Shown here in pieces: positions 1-8,270 of a DNA stretch of 64,000 nt. Source of the stretch: Pedobacter sp. JY14-1 (GTDB taxonomy: Bacteria > Bacteroidota > Bacteroidia > Sphingobacteriales > Sphingobacteriaceae); contig NZ_JARJHU010000001.1 in NCBI RefSeq assembly GCF_029269825.1, positions 721,786 to 785,785 of the forward strand, written 5' to 3'. The notes beneath the pieces were generated by a model. It worked only from the letters and a program-made list of their open reading frames with translations. It had not been told where the DNA came from and made no database searches. A program made the position numbers and the translations under genes. The first letter of the stretch is position 1, and every line of letters begins with the position of its first letter.

Positions 1-78
1 CTTTACATGGGCATGTGGGAAGGGGTATATCGGTATAACCTTAAAACAGGTAAGCAAGATTGGTTTTCAATTAAGTAA
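1..78 (+). CDS. C-terminal end of an unidentified protein (partial)
   Basis: An open frame enters from the left edge and stops with TAA at 76-78. The 25 visible residues end in YNLKTGKQDWFSIK. The GVYRYNLKTG...W pattern resembles one blade of a beta-propeller, as in the two-component-regulator propeller domains common in this phylum. That is only a resemblance over 25 residues, so the function is not called. Confidence 0.45.
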   Translation, partial: LYMGMWEGVYRYNLKTGKQDWFSIK

Positions 79-342
79 CTGGCCGCCTGGATAATTGTTT
101 CCTGTTGTGCTATTTTTATTGTTTGCTGTCGTTTTAGTTTTATTATTTTGGCGGAAGGTGACGAATTCTTCTGCCCAGGAAACTCCGGTCAGCGCATAAG
201 GCCGTAAAAGTGAAATGGACGTGCATTGAGCTCTTGATGAGCTACAATAAATTCCAGGCATTCTACAAATACTTTAGGCCCATCGTTGATATTTGCATAT
301 AAACGCTCGGTATAAGCTTAGTAAAGTTTCTTGATGATCAGA
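79..342. other. Intergenic stretch, possible decayed minus-strand frame
   Basis: No convincing gene. On the minus strand a 42-codon open stretch (317 down to 192, stop at 189-191) reads like protein (YANINDGPKVFVECLEF). It has a stop just upstream of it and no start codon of its own, and a second frame stays open towards position 67. This could be the remnant of a frameshifted gene. I cannot assign a family. Confidence 0.2.
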
Positions 343-705
343 TTAGCGGCTAGCGGATTGACCAAAGGTCAGCAGGTTGTTGTCCGGATCCAGCAATGCA
401 AATTCTTTCTGGCCCCAGGGCTTCTCATGCAACGGGCCGTTGGGATGGATTTTAACTCCGCGGCTCAACATTTCCTCGTATAAAGTCTCGATCGCATCCG
501 TACGGATATACACCTGCCCATAATTTTCAGCAGGATCCAGAGCTTTAAACAGGAAAAAGTGAATCTCGATACGATCCTTTCGGACCATCAGGTAATCCGG
601 ATAATCCGCGGTTCCGCAAATCTGAAAACCAAGACCATTTACATAATAATCAATGGTTACTGCTTTATCCCGCATGGGAATTTTAGGGTGAACGTCTGTC
701 AGCAT
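343..705 (-). CDS. VOC-family (glyoxalase/bleomycin-resistance-like) protein
   Basis: 120 residues, the usual size of a single vicinal-oxygen-chelate protein. It opens with a beta strand and the helix-plus-'YYVNGLGFQ' segment typical of the family, followed by IEIHFFLF. The second half ends with KEFALLDPDNNLLTFGQ, the standard closing strand (usual form 'f.DPdGn.i.f'). H49 of IEIHFF and E100 of KEFALLDPDNN are candidates for metal- or ligand-facing positions. These proteins either bind bleomycin-like compounds or are small lyases; the substrate here is unknown. It is followed upstream by a Crp/Fnr-type regulator on the same strand, with a 69-base gap, so the two may be co-transcribed. ATG start at 703-705. 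Confidence 0.8.
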   Translation of the reverse strand: MLTDVHPKIPMRDKAVTIDYYVNGLGFQICGTADYPDYLMVRKDRIEIHFFLFKALDPAENYGQVYIRTDAIETLYEEMLSRGVKIHPNGPLHEKPWGQKEFALLDPDNNLLTFGQSASR

Positions 706-774
706 AATGGGGAAATATAAAATTAATTAATGACTAAAAGTGGCACAAAATCGGCGAAGATTTCTTGATTGAAA

Positions 775-1344
775 TCAAGAAATGACCAACCTTGCCCGCA
801 CCCGGCTCAATGTTTCGGGGCTTATTTTCAGGTACGAGGCAATAACTTTCAGCGGAAATTGCTGAACGATCTCTGGCTTATGCTCAAGTAGATGGGCGTA
901 CTTCTGATCCGGCGACATATCCTGGTCATAAAATGCTGCTTTAAACCAACTCGGCTGGATCACCTTACCCAATTGAAAGTATGAGGCAGATTTACCGACG
1001 AGTTCATGGAGCGCATAGATGGACAATGACAGTATCTTAGAATCGCTGAACGCCCTAATGTTCTGGGAGGAAGGTTGCTGAGATAAGAAACTCCCCGGGC
1101 CGACCATGCAATCACTTTTCACATAGAGTTCGAATATGCCTTCATCTCCCCCATCTCCATCATAATGAATCGCGGCCCCCTCGATCAAAAAATGGATGGA
1201 ATTACTTACAGCAGAAGGTCGCAGCAAAAAATCGCCCTTGGGGATTTCTTTGAGACAGCAACACGAAAGGATCTCCGATACCGCCATTGGGGTAAAATCA
1301 CCGATTTTGTCCAGACATTTTCCAAGTTCATCTTCCAAACGCAT
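775..1344 (-). CDS. Crp/Fnr-family transcriptional regulator
   Basis: 189 residues from the ATG at 1342-1344; a TTG two codons upstream is also possible. The N-terminal half is a cyclic-nucleotide-binding-like fold (IPKGDFLLRPSAVSNSIHFLIEG, then a GPGSFLSQQPS segment in the phosphate-loop position). The C-terminal segment QFPLKVIASYLKISPETLSRVRARL is a Crp-type helix-turn-helix. This short architecture is the common Bacteroidota Crp/Fnr type, where the natural ligand is mostly unknown. The Gly-Glu-Arg cAMP signature is not present, so cAMP binding is not supported. Likely targets include the adjacent VOC gene, by position only. Confidence 0.82.
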   Translation of the reverse strand: MRLEDELGKCLDKIGDFTPMAVSEILSCCCLKEIPKGDFLLRPSAVSNSIHFLIEGAAIHYDGDGGDEGIFELYVKSDCMVGPGSFLSQQPSSQNIRAFSDSKILSLSIYALHELVGKSASYFQLGKVIQPSWFKAAFYDQDMSPDQKYAHLLEHKPEIVQQFPLKVIASYLKISPETLSRVRARLVIS

Positions 1345-1464
1345 TGTCAATTGTATTTCTGGGGTTATTTAACTGCAATCTACGATTATTCTAACGCAGA
1401 TAGTCTAAATCTCAGGATAGATATGGATCGATCGGCTGAATATATATCAACTACAACCCATTTC

Positions 1465-1848
1465 TTAATAGGTGCCCCTTATGGCATCAATGAATGGAAT
1501 ATCAGCCGGAGCGAATCGATATTGGGAAAGATCCTCTGGTAAGACCCATTGTATCTCATCGTGATCGACAAGTATGAGCTCGCCGCTGGCGTAGGCACAT
1601 CGGTAGGCTTTGAGTAATACTTGCTTTTCGCCGTAATCATGCAGATGTTCCCCAAGAAAATGACCAACACTGATGGAAATGCCTAACTCTTCGCGGATTT
1701 CCCGTAGAAGGCATTGCCCGGGCGTTTCACCGGGCTCAATCTTACCGCCGGGAAATTCCCAGTAGCCTGCCATATGTTTACCAGGTGCCCTACGGGCAAT
1801 CAGAATCTTTTCATCCTTGTAAATAACAGCGGCTGCAACGGGAATCAC
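1465..1848 (-). CDS. NUDIX hydrolase, MutT-like
   Basis: 127 residues, the size of MutT. The NUDIX box is complete: G35, E41, R49-E50, E53-E54, G56 (GX5EX7REUXEEXGU). The N-terminus PVAAAVIYKDEKILIARR and the segment GYWEFPGGKIEPGE match (d)NTP-pyrophosphohydrolases of the MutT group, which clean oxidised nucleotides such as 8-oxo-dGTP. The substrate is inferred from overall similarity. The start is a GTG at 1846-1848, directly followed by I-P-V-A-A-A as in the family, with no better ATG upstream. The upstream DNA carries an Rpn-nuclease fragment on the other strand, so the promoter probably lies in the 1849-1900 AT-rich stretch. Confidence 0.85.
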   Translation of the reverse strand: MIPVAAAVIYKDEKILIARRAPGKHMAGYWEFPGGKIEPGETPGQCLLREIREELGISISVGHFLGEHLHDYGEKQVLLKAYRCAYASGELILVDHDEIQWVLPEDLSQYRFAPADIPFIDAIRGTY

Positions 1849-1886
1849 GGTGCAAGATAGTATAAAAATAGTTCCTCATAACCTGA

Positions 1887-2107
1887 TTGCCATCGTTTAT
1901 ATTTTACGACGGCCTGGGGTACATTTATATTGATTTGACTAACTTTACAAAGACCCTGGAGGAATGCCATACTGAGGTTGACAAGTGGATACACGAACTC
2001 ATTCACATGCTCCTGCGCAAAAGCCTTCCCCCGGAGTTTAAACATACCATATTTGAAAAGTTTTACAGCATAGGCGAATACGCCAACTTAAGCAAGGAGG
2101 AACAGCA
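1887..2107 (+). pseudogene. Fragment of an Rpn-family (PD-(D/E)XK) recombination-promoting nuclease
   Basis: About 73 codons of recognisable Rpn/PD-(D/E)XK-transposase-like protein: GYIYIDLTNF, then KTLEECHTEVDKWIHEL, then IFEKFYSIGEYANLSKEEQ. In intact members this is the middle-to-C-terminal part and sits after the nuclease core; here the nuclease core (N-terminal ~180 residues) is missing. The homology stops at KEEQ, where the DNA switches, in another frame, to a 44-base alkB-like piece. A TTG at 1887 opens the frame but there is no reason to think the piece is translated. Clearly a remnant. A different Rpn tail lies at 8932-9153. Confidence 0.7.
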
Positions 2108-2153
2108 TATGACCGGATCGTGGCTGATCCCCGGATGACGGCGTATTACGGTC
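2108..2153 (+). pseudogene. Short alkB gene fragment joined to the Rpn remnant
   Basis: Bases 2108-2151 match 7698-7741 inside the intact AlkB gene at 41 of 44 positions. They encode YDRIVADPRMTAYYG against YDRIVPDPRMTVYYG. Similarity ends on both sides: Rpn sequence lies immediately left and unrelated sequence right. The frame is shifted relative to the Rpn frame, so no fusion protein is made. This is a recombination scar or the last remnant of a second alkB copy. Confidence 0.65.
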
Positions 2154-2185
2154 AGTTCATTACGAAAAAGGGCGTTGCCCGGCTG

Positions 2186-2656
2186 CTATTTGATCCGGTG
2201 GAAGATCATACTTTTGCCGATCCACTTAAAATGCCAGTAACCTCGTACTTTGAGCAAACCTTTTTTATCCATCGAAGCGGAAGCATTCCATTCCTTACCG
2301 TGCTTGGAGTCATATACCATACCGTTTTCCCAGGTCCCTGTTTTTGCATTATATTCAAGATCTCGTAAAATACTCATACCTAAAATCGTACGGTTCCGCA
2401 GTTTGGGATCAGGATTGCGCTTATCCTTCCAATAATTCAGCGACTTACCTTCCGTATCCCTGAACCAGGTAATTTTCGCTTTGAATTCCTCATCCTCTGT
2501 GTAAATTTTGATCCGCAACGACTTCGCCTGATTTTCCCAGTCGCCGCAAATACGCTGGCTTGCAGGTAGGTTTTGCGCAACCAGACGCTGGCTGGAAAAA
2601 ATAAAACACATGCAACAAATGGACAGGAGAAATAGCGATCTATGAGTATGCGACAT
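2186..2656 (-). CDS. DUF2147-like exported protein
   Basis: 156 residues. Residues 1-28 form a signal peptide (charged N-terminus, hydrophobic LFLLSICCMCFIFSS, cleavage near LVAQ-N). The mature part begins with ICGDWENQAKSLRIKIY and continues with KDKRNPDPKLRNRTILGMSIL and GTWENGMVYDSKHGKEW, the pattern of DUF2147 lipocalin-like periplasmic proteins: G-x-W start, NPDP.LR, 'G..il..' and 'W..G.iyDP..GK.Y'. Function unknown. It stands alone; its 3' end lies next to the Rpn/alkB debris and its start faces the antiporter gene. Confidence 0.75.
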   Translation of the reverse strand: MSHTHRSLFLLSICCMCFIFSSQRLVAQNLPASQRICGDWENQAKSLRIKIYTEDEEFKAKITWFRDTEGKSLNYWKDKRNPDPKLRNRTILGMSILRDLEYNAKTGTWENGMVYDSKHGKEWNASASMDKKGLLKVRGYWHFKWIGKSMIFHRIK

Positions 2657-2756
2657 CTATATTAGACAACTTACCTCCAAAATAGTTTGATTCAAGGCTA
2701 TTTAACCAATTGTGGTATGCCGGTGGTGTCTTATCTTAGCCTTAAATCCCGGACAG

Positions 2757-4004
2757 ATGAACATCAATGAAATTTTAACAATCACCATCGTACTGGCAGC
2801 CATATTTGCCTACATTAATCACCGGTACATTAAATGGCCGCCAACGATCGGCATCATGATTCTTTCGCTGGTCGCCTCACTGGTGCTTGCCGTATTAGGC
2901 CCGTCACATTCCCTGTTATCTGAAAAGGCGTTGGAGTTGGTATCATCAATCGACTTCCAGGAAGTGCTGATGAATTTCATGTTGAGCTTTCTGCTTTTTG
3001 CCGGGGCCATACATATTGATGCGCAGAAACTCAGGGCACAGGGGCTGCCGGTCATCGTACTGGCCACGGTAGGGATCTTATTGTCTACGTTTATAGTCGG
3101 CGGCTTAATGAACCTTGTCTTTAACTGGTTCGGTCTTAACGTTCCCTTCATCTACTGTCTCTTATTTGGTTCACTGATCTCACCTACCGATCCCATCGCG
3201 GTGCTGGGCTTATTAAAAGCCGCCAGGATACCGGCAACACTGCAGCTGAAAATTTCCGGGGAATCGTTGTTCAATGATGGCGTTGCGGTGGTGATCTTTA
3301 TCACCATAGCTGAAATTGCCCGCTCGGGAGGCGCAGATGTTTCGTTCTTGGATGTTTCCAAACTATTCTTACAGGAGGCGGTTGGCGGCCTCGTTTTTGG
3401 TGCTGTCGTTGGCTATATCGGCTTCCTGGCATTACGCTCAATTGATGACTATAAAGTTGAAGTGCTGATTACCCTTGCCATTGTTATGGGGGGTTATTTC
3501 GCTGCCGGGCACTTGCATGTCTCCGGCCCGCTCGCCATGGTCGTAGCCGGGATCATCACCGGGAACAAATCGAAATTGGAAGGTATGTCAGACATGACGC
3601 GCGACTACTTGGGCAAGTTTTGGGAACTCATTGATGAAATTTTAAATGCCATCTTATTCTTATTGATCGGCTTTGAGGTATTGGTTATAAAAGTAAACTC
3701 TACCTTACTACTCATCGGCGGCATCGCTATCCTGGTGGTCTTGCTTGCCCGCTGGTTATCCGTTATTCTGCCGGTAACGGTGCTAAGGCGCTGGGTAAGA
3801 TTTGAACCGAACGCGGTGACCATCCTGACTTGGGGCGGGCTGCGCGGCGGAATCTCTGTGGCACTGGCCTTATCACTCGGCAACGGCATGTTCCGGGACG
3901 AGTTTGTGCTGATCACCTATATAATTGTCGTATTTTCCATATTGGTACAAGGAATGACGATCGGTAAGCTCGCCGGTCGTTTACAGAAGCACGGCCACGC
4001 GTAG
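2757..4004 (+). CDS. Cation/proton antiporter, CPA1 (NhaP) family
   Basis: 415 residues with about 12 membrane helices. Visible CPA1 marks are SLISPTDPIAVLGLLK (the TDP unwound-helix motif), GESLFNDGVAVVIF (the ND ion-binding pair, N-D in 'FNDG'), SGPLAMVVAGIITGN, and GGLRGGISVALALSL near the C-terminus. It lacks a long cytoplasmic tail, so it is a compact NhaP-like Na+(or K+)/H+ exchanger of the inner membrane for pH and salt homeostasis. I chose the ATG at 2757 (MNINEIL...) over the GTG at 2712, because the extra 15 residues are not helix-forming and the family starts directly with the first helix. Stands alone. Confidence 0.88.
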   Translation: MNINEILTITIVLAAIFAYINHRYIKWPPTIGIMILSLVASLVLAVLGPSHSLLSEKALELVSSIDFQEVLMNFMLSFLLFAGAIHIDAQKLRAQGLPVIVLATVGILLSTFIVGGLMNLVFNWFGLNVPFIYCLLFGSLISPTDPIAVLGLLKAARIPATLQLKISGESLFNDGVAVVIFITIAEIARSGGADVSFLDVSKLFLQEAVGGLVFGAVVGYIGFLALRSIDDYKVEVLITLAIVMGGYFAAGHLHVSGPLAMVVAGIITGNKSKLEGMSDMTRDYLGKFWELIDEILNAILFLLIGFEVLVIKVNSTLLLIGGIAILVVLLARWLSVILPVTVLRRWVRFEPNAVTILTWGGLRGGISVALALSLGNGMFRDEFVLITYIIVVFSILVQGMTIGKLAGRLQKHGHA

Positions 4005-4164
4005 CTGCATTAACAAAAGCGCCATAAATACAATGTAATCTGGCCTTACCGTCGATATTTACTTCCTCCAGTACAGTACAGGTTAGTAATGCCATTTAAA
4101 ATAAATATTTTGGTTGGGCGCATTAATACAAGCCATAAACCAAATAACCTATTACGGCGATACA

Positions 4165-7100
4165 ATGAAAAGACTAATTGCAATTTGCCTGGCCATGACG
4201 TCATTTATGACGACTGCGATAGCACAGGTAGCCCCTATGATTCCGCCTGCTGCACAATTGAACGGCGCATTCGGTACGTACGATAGGGCTGCTTTCCTGA
4301 AGCCGGACAAAGTTTATTATCCCGAGACCTGGTTTCATCTCATTGGCGGTAATGTATCCAAAAAAGGGATCACCGCCGATTTGGAAGCTATTGCACGTTC
4401 GGGAATATCGGGAATCCAACTTTTTCACGGGCAATTTGGTGGTCCATGGCCGGGTGTTGATCCGCAGATCGCCTGCCTGAGCCCGCTATGGGAAGACGCG
4501 ATAAAACACGCTGCTACGGAATGCGAACGCTTAGGCCTGCGCTTTACCATGCAAAATTGCCCCGGTTGGGCAATGTCCGGCGGACCATGGATAACACCTG
4601 CCAAGGCCATGCGCCATTTAGCCTGGAGCCGAACCGATATCAGTGGAGGTAAAGGCATCATCAAAACACGTCTGGATAAGCCGCAGCCCAGCAATGAAGT
4701 TTGGCGCGACTATAAGGAAGTTACTGTATTGGCTTTCCCGACCCCGTTGGGCGATTCCGGCAAACCACATCAAATACAAGCAGCAAAGGGTAGCGGCACC
4801 GTTGACTGGACCGGCCCTTTGTTGAGTACTCCCGAAAAGCCGGTACGTCTGGAACCATCTAATGGCAAACCACACCATGTAGAAGCCACATTCGCCGATA
4901 CCGTGACCATACGAACCATCGAACTGCCAAGCGTGAACAGCATGAGCCATGCCTGGAATTATGAGCCAGGGGTGCACATTAAAGTGCAGGCAGTTTTAGC
5001 TAACGGAAAAACTAAGGAATTGCTCAACAACAACGTACCTGCTGCCAATTGGCAGGACAATAGTCCCTTGACATTAGCCTGTACCGAGACAAAAGGCGTG
5101 AAAGCGATAAAGATCTGGATAGAGAACAAACATGACCTTGCCTTAAGTTATATCCGTTTTTATGCGGCGGCACGTAAAAACAACTGGGAAAGCGAGGCCG
5201 GGTGGACCTTACGAAACATCGACCGTAATGGTGTAAATTATGCACAATCGACTAAAGCCTTTGTTGACCCCGCGCAAGTGGTTGACCTTTCAAAAATGAT
5301 GGATGCTGAAGGGAACCTTACATGGAAAGCCCCGGCAGGCCGTTGGACGGTACTACGTATTGGCCACATTAACGCCGGTAAAAAAAACGGCCCGGCGCCA
5401 CCTGAAGGCACCGGCTGGGAATGCGATAAACTATCGGAAGCGGGTGCTGACGCACATTTCGCGGGTTATATAGGCAGGCTTTCGGGTGATAAGGGGGCTT
5501 TAGCTAATGGTTTGTTAAAAGGAATGCTGATGGACAGCTGGGAATGCGAAACGCAGACCTGGACCGCCAGTATGGAAGCTGAGTTTAACCGTATATCGGG
5601 TTACCCATTGCGCAAATGGCTACCTGCCCTATTCGGTTACGTAATGCAAGATCAGGAAACCACCTACCGGTTTTTGCACGACTGGCGCTACGCGCTGAAT
5701 GACCTTTATACCAACAAGTTTTTCGGTCGTATGGCTAAGTTGGCTAAAGCCAGCAATCTGGGTGTTACCTATGAGACTGCGGCTGGTGATGTCGTTCCGG
5801 CTGATATTCTGGAATACTACAAATTTGCTGATGTGCCGATGGCTGAGTTTTGGCAACCCTTCAACAACTACTTTGTGGGCTCATTGAATTTTAAGCCGAT
5901 CAAGCCCACAGCATCCGCAGCACGTATCTATGGCAAACCAAGGATAGCTGCAGAAGCTTTAACCTCGTTCGAATTAACCTGGGATGAACAGTGGCCTATG
6001 TTGAAAGATGTGGCCAACTTAAATATGATCGAGGGAGTGTCTCACCTGGTATATCACACTTTCACGCATAACCCAAGCGTTGATTCGCTAATCCCGGGCA
6101 GTTCCCTGGGTTCAAGTATAGGCACGCCTTTTATCAGGCAGCAGACCTGGTGGAGGCATATGCCGCATTTGAACGATTATTTCGCACGTTGCAGCTATAT
6201 GCTGGAGCGGGGTAAGCCTGTGTCTGACGTGCTCTGGTACCTGGGAGATGAACTAGGTCACAAGCCGGACCAAAACGCGCCATTCCCCGAAGGATTCAAA
6301 TATGATTATTGCAACCCTGACGTTTTACTGCACAGGTTAACAGTAGTCAACGGTATGCTAACTACTCCAGAAGGTATTGAATATCGCGTGCTTTGGCTGC
6401 CCGAGACTACCCACATGTTGCCGCAGACAGTGGAGAAACTAAATATGCTGATCCGTGCTGGAGCAACGGTCATTGGAAATGCGCCAAAGCAGTTGGCAAC
6501 CTTAAGCGGTGGTCAAAAGGCACAGATCCGCTTTACTACGGCAGTAAAAAACATTTGGGGCAAAAAAGCAAATGCGATGACGCGCTTGGGCAAAGGCATT
6601 TTACTATCAGGTATGAGTTTGGGCGACGCCTTAAATAAACTACAACTGAAACCTGATGTCACAGGTGGTAATGCCTTATGGGCACATCGTCGTACGCAGG
6701 ATGCTGACTGGTATTTTATTACCGCACCTAAAGGCGGAGCTTTCAAAGGCACACTGGAATTCAGGAATACCGGCAACATAGAGGTATGGGACCCGGTAAC
6801 CGGCAAAGTATCTCCGGTCGCTGGTAAACAAAATGGCACGCGTACTTCGGTTGATTTGGACCTGCCGCTCGCGGGCTCGTGCTTTGTCGTGTTCAGCCAT
6901 GACGAAAAGAAAGCTGATATTAAAACTTATGCAGCTCCGATGACTATCGAACTTTCATCTCCCTGGTTCATCGCATTTCCCGACGGATGGGGTGCTCCAG
7001 ACACCATCCAGACCAAAGCACTTAAGCCCTGGAAAGACTTGGATATACCGGCTGAAGCAAAGGCATTCTCGGGCACCGCTACTTACACAACTGCATTCAA

Positions 7101-7428
7101 TTTGAGTAAGGTTGATCCGTCATCCCGCTACACACTCAACTTAGGGGAAGTAAGCATGATAGCCAAAGTAACACTTAACGGTAAGGACATCGGAACCATT
7201 TGGTGCCCGCCGTACAGCATAGATCTGAGAAATGTATTAGTGTCAGGAAGCAACACATTAAAAATCGAGGTCACCAGCAGTTGGTTCAACAGGTTGGTTT
7301 ATGATGCCGGATTGCAGCAGGAAAAAAGAAAGACCTGGACCATAAGCGGACCGCCTAAGGACGCACCTTTGCGTGTCAGCGGCTTGCTTGGTCCGGTGTC
7401 AATATCCAGGGAGTCATTGATTCAATGA
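4165..7428 (+). CDS. Glycoside hydrolase family 106 (alpha-L-rhamnosidase-like), secreted
   Basis: 1087 residues. Residues 1-22 are a signal peptide (MKRLIAICLAMTSF..., AIAQ cleavage), which fixes the ATG at 4165; the longer reading with 17 extra residues would bury it. The segment PETWFHLIGGNVSKKGIT, then DLEAIARSGISGIQLFHG, then FTMQNCPGWAMSGGPWI, is the start of the GH106 catalytic (beta/alpha)8 region. A C-terminal galactose-binding-like beta-sandwich (about 930-1075) contains LNGKDIGTIWCPPY and VTSSWFNRLVYD. Known GH106 enzymes remove terminal L-rhamnose from rhamnogalacturonan or similar glycans. No SusC/SusD pair, sugar regulator or other glycosidase is nearby, so it is an orphan enzyme; the substrate is inferred from family only. 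Confidence 0.85.
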   Translation: MKRLIAICLAMTSFMTTAIAQVAPMIPPAAQLNGAFGTYDRAAFLKPDKVYYPETWFHLIGGNVSKKGITADLEAIARSGISGIQLFHGQFGGPWPGVDPQIACLSPLWEDAIKHAATECERLGLRFTMQNCPGWAMSGGPWITPAKAMRHLAWSRTDISGGKGIIKTRLDKPQPSNEVWRDYKEVTVLAFPTPLGDSGKPHQIQAAKGSGTVDWTGPLLSTPEKPVRLEPSNGKPHHVEATFADTVTIRTIELPSVNSMSHAWNYEPGVHIKVQAVLANGKTKELLNNNVPAANWQDNSPLTLACTETKGVKAIKIWIENKHDLALSYIRFYAAARKNNWESEAGWTLRNIDRNGVNYAQSTKAFVDPAQVVDLSKMMDAEGNLTWKAPAGRWTVLRIGHINAGKKNGPAPPEGTGWECDKLSEAGADAHFAGYIGRLSGDKGALANGLLKGMLMDSWECETQTWTASMEAEFNRISGYPLRKWLPALFGYVMQDQETTYRFLHDWRYALNDLYTNKFFGRMAKLAKASNLGVTYETAAGDVVPADILEYYKFADVPMAEFWQPFNNYFVGSLNFKPIKPTASAARIYGKPRIAAEALTSFELTWDEQWPMLKDVANLNMIEGVSHLVYHTFTHNPSVDSLIPGSSLGSSIGTPFIRQQTWWRHMPHLNDYFARCSYMLERGKPVSDVLWYLGDELGHKPDQNAPFPEGFKYDYCNPDVLLHRLTVVNGMLTTPEGIEYRVLWLPETTHMLPQTVEKLNMLIRAGATVIGNAPKQLATLSGGQKAQIRFTTAVKNIWGKKANAMTRLGKGILLSGMSLGDALNKLQLKPDVTGGNALWAHRRTQDADWYFITAPKGGAFKGTLEFRNTGNIEVWDPVTGKVSPVAGKQNGTRTSVDLDLPLAGSCFVVFSHDEKKADIKTYAAPMTIELSSPWFIAFPDGWGAPDTIQTKALKPWKDLDIPAEAKAFSGTATYTTAFNLSKVDPSSRYTLNLGEVSMIAKVTLNGKDIGTIWCPPYSIDLRNVLVSGSNTLKIEVTSSWFNRLVYDAGLQQEKRKTWTISGPPKDAPLRVSGLLGPVSISRESLIQ

Positions 7429-7508
7429 TCAGATATACGACTAGTTAAGGATAGGATGAATCAGGGTATTAAATACTAATATTTTTAGTTTTCTTCAATG
7501 AAAACACC

Positions 7509-7516
7509 TAATTTTG
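7509..7516 (+). promoter_or_regulatory. Bacteroidota -7 element of alkB
   Basis: TAATTTTG fits TAnnTTTG and ends only 4 bases before the ATG at 7521. No clear -33 TTG. If used, the transcript would be leaderless or nearly so. Confidence 0.5.
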
Positions 7517-7520
7517 TAGC

Positions 7521-8153
7521 ATGAGTCTTTTTGCGGAAACCGAACTATTTGACGGAGGCATCAAGAAGTATACGGACTTCAAACTGCCAGATACTGAACT
7601 GCGCCTGTGGCAGCATTTCTTTGAAAAGCAGCAGGCAGACCGGTATTACAACATCCTGCTGAAAGAATCCCCCTGGCAGCAGCGTTCCAGGAAAATGTAT
7701 GACCGGATCGTGCCTGATCCCCGGATGACTGTGTATTACGGCGGCGCAAACGGACACGCCTGGACACCTGTTTTACTGGAGATTAAAAAAGCCATCGAAC
7801 AAATTACAGGAATTCGTTTTGACCGGGTCCTGTTAAACCTCTACCGCGATGGCAAGGACTCTGTGGCCTGGCACAGCGATAACCTCCCGGCAGACGGCAA
7901 GCACCACCACATCGCCTCGGTAACTTTCGGAGACACCCGCATCTTTAAAGTCCGCCACAAAAGCAACAAAGACATTTCACAGCTGGACATCCCCTTAACC
8001 CACGGAAGCCTGCTGCTCATGGGGGAAACCATGCAACAGCATTACGAGCACCACATCCCTAAAACAGCCCGGATCATCGGTCCCAGGATTAACCTCACCT
8101 TCAGGATATCGGAATCCGGCAAACCGGTGTATTACGTCAATCAACCCTCGTAA
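7521..8153 (+). CDS. Alpha-ketoglutarate-dependent dioxygenase, AlkB family
   Basis: 210 residues, the size of bacterial ABH2/ABH3-like AlkB proteins. Fe(II) ligands are H118 and D120 (AWHSDN) and H177 (YEHHIPK). The 2-oxoglutarate clamp is RINLTFR, R189/N191/R195. The line NLYRDGKDSVAWHSD and the nucleotide-recognition part YDRIVPDPRMTVYYG are also typical. It repairs alkylated bases (1-meA, 3-meC) by oxidative demethylation. It stands alone, with no Ada-type regulator in the window. A 44-base stretch of this gene is repeated with 3 mismatches at 2108-2151, which suggests duplication or transfer activity in this region. Confidence 0.92.
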   Translation: MSLFAETELFDGGIKKYTDFKLPDTELRLWQHFFEKQQADRYYNILLKESPWQQRSRKMYDRIVPDPRMTVYYGGANGHAWTPVLLEIKKAIEQITGIRFDRVLLNLYRDGKDSVAWHSDNLPADGKHHHIASVTFGDTRIFKVRHKSNKDISQLDIPLTHGSLLLMGETMQQHYEHHIPKTARIIGPRINLTFRISESGKPVYYVNQPS

Positions 8154-8270
8154 GACAGGCGACCTGATAGATTGGGCTTTGCAGGATTACTTGACAAACC
8201 CTAATTTAGCCCAGGCCGTTTTAACGAGCAGTTTTGCCGGCCTTTGTGCGATCAAATCAAACCCGAAGAC

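Noticed and set aside
1887..2107. Rpn fragment as an active transposase or nuclease
   Set aside because: The catalytic N-terminal part is missing, so neither nuclease nor transposase activity can be claimed.
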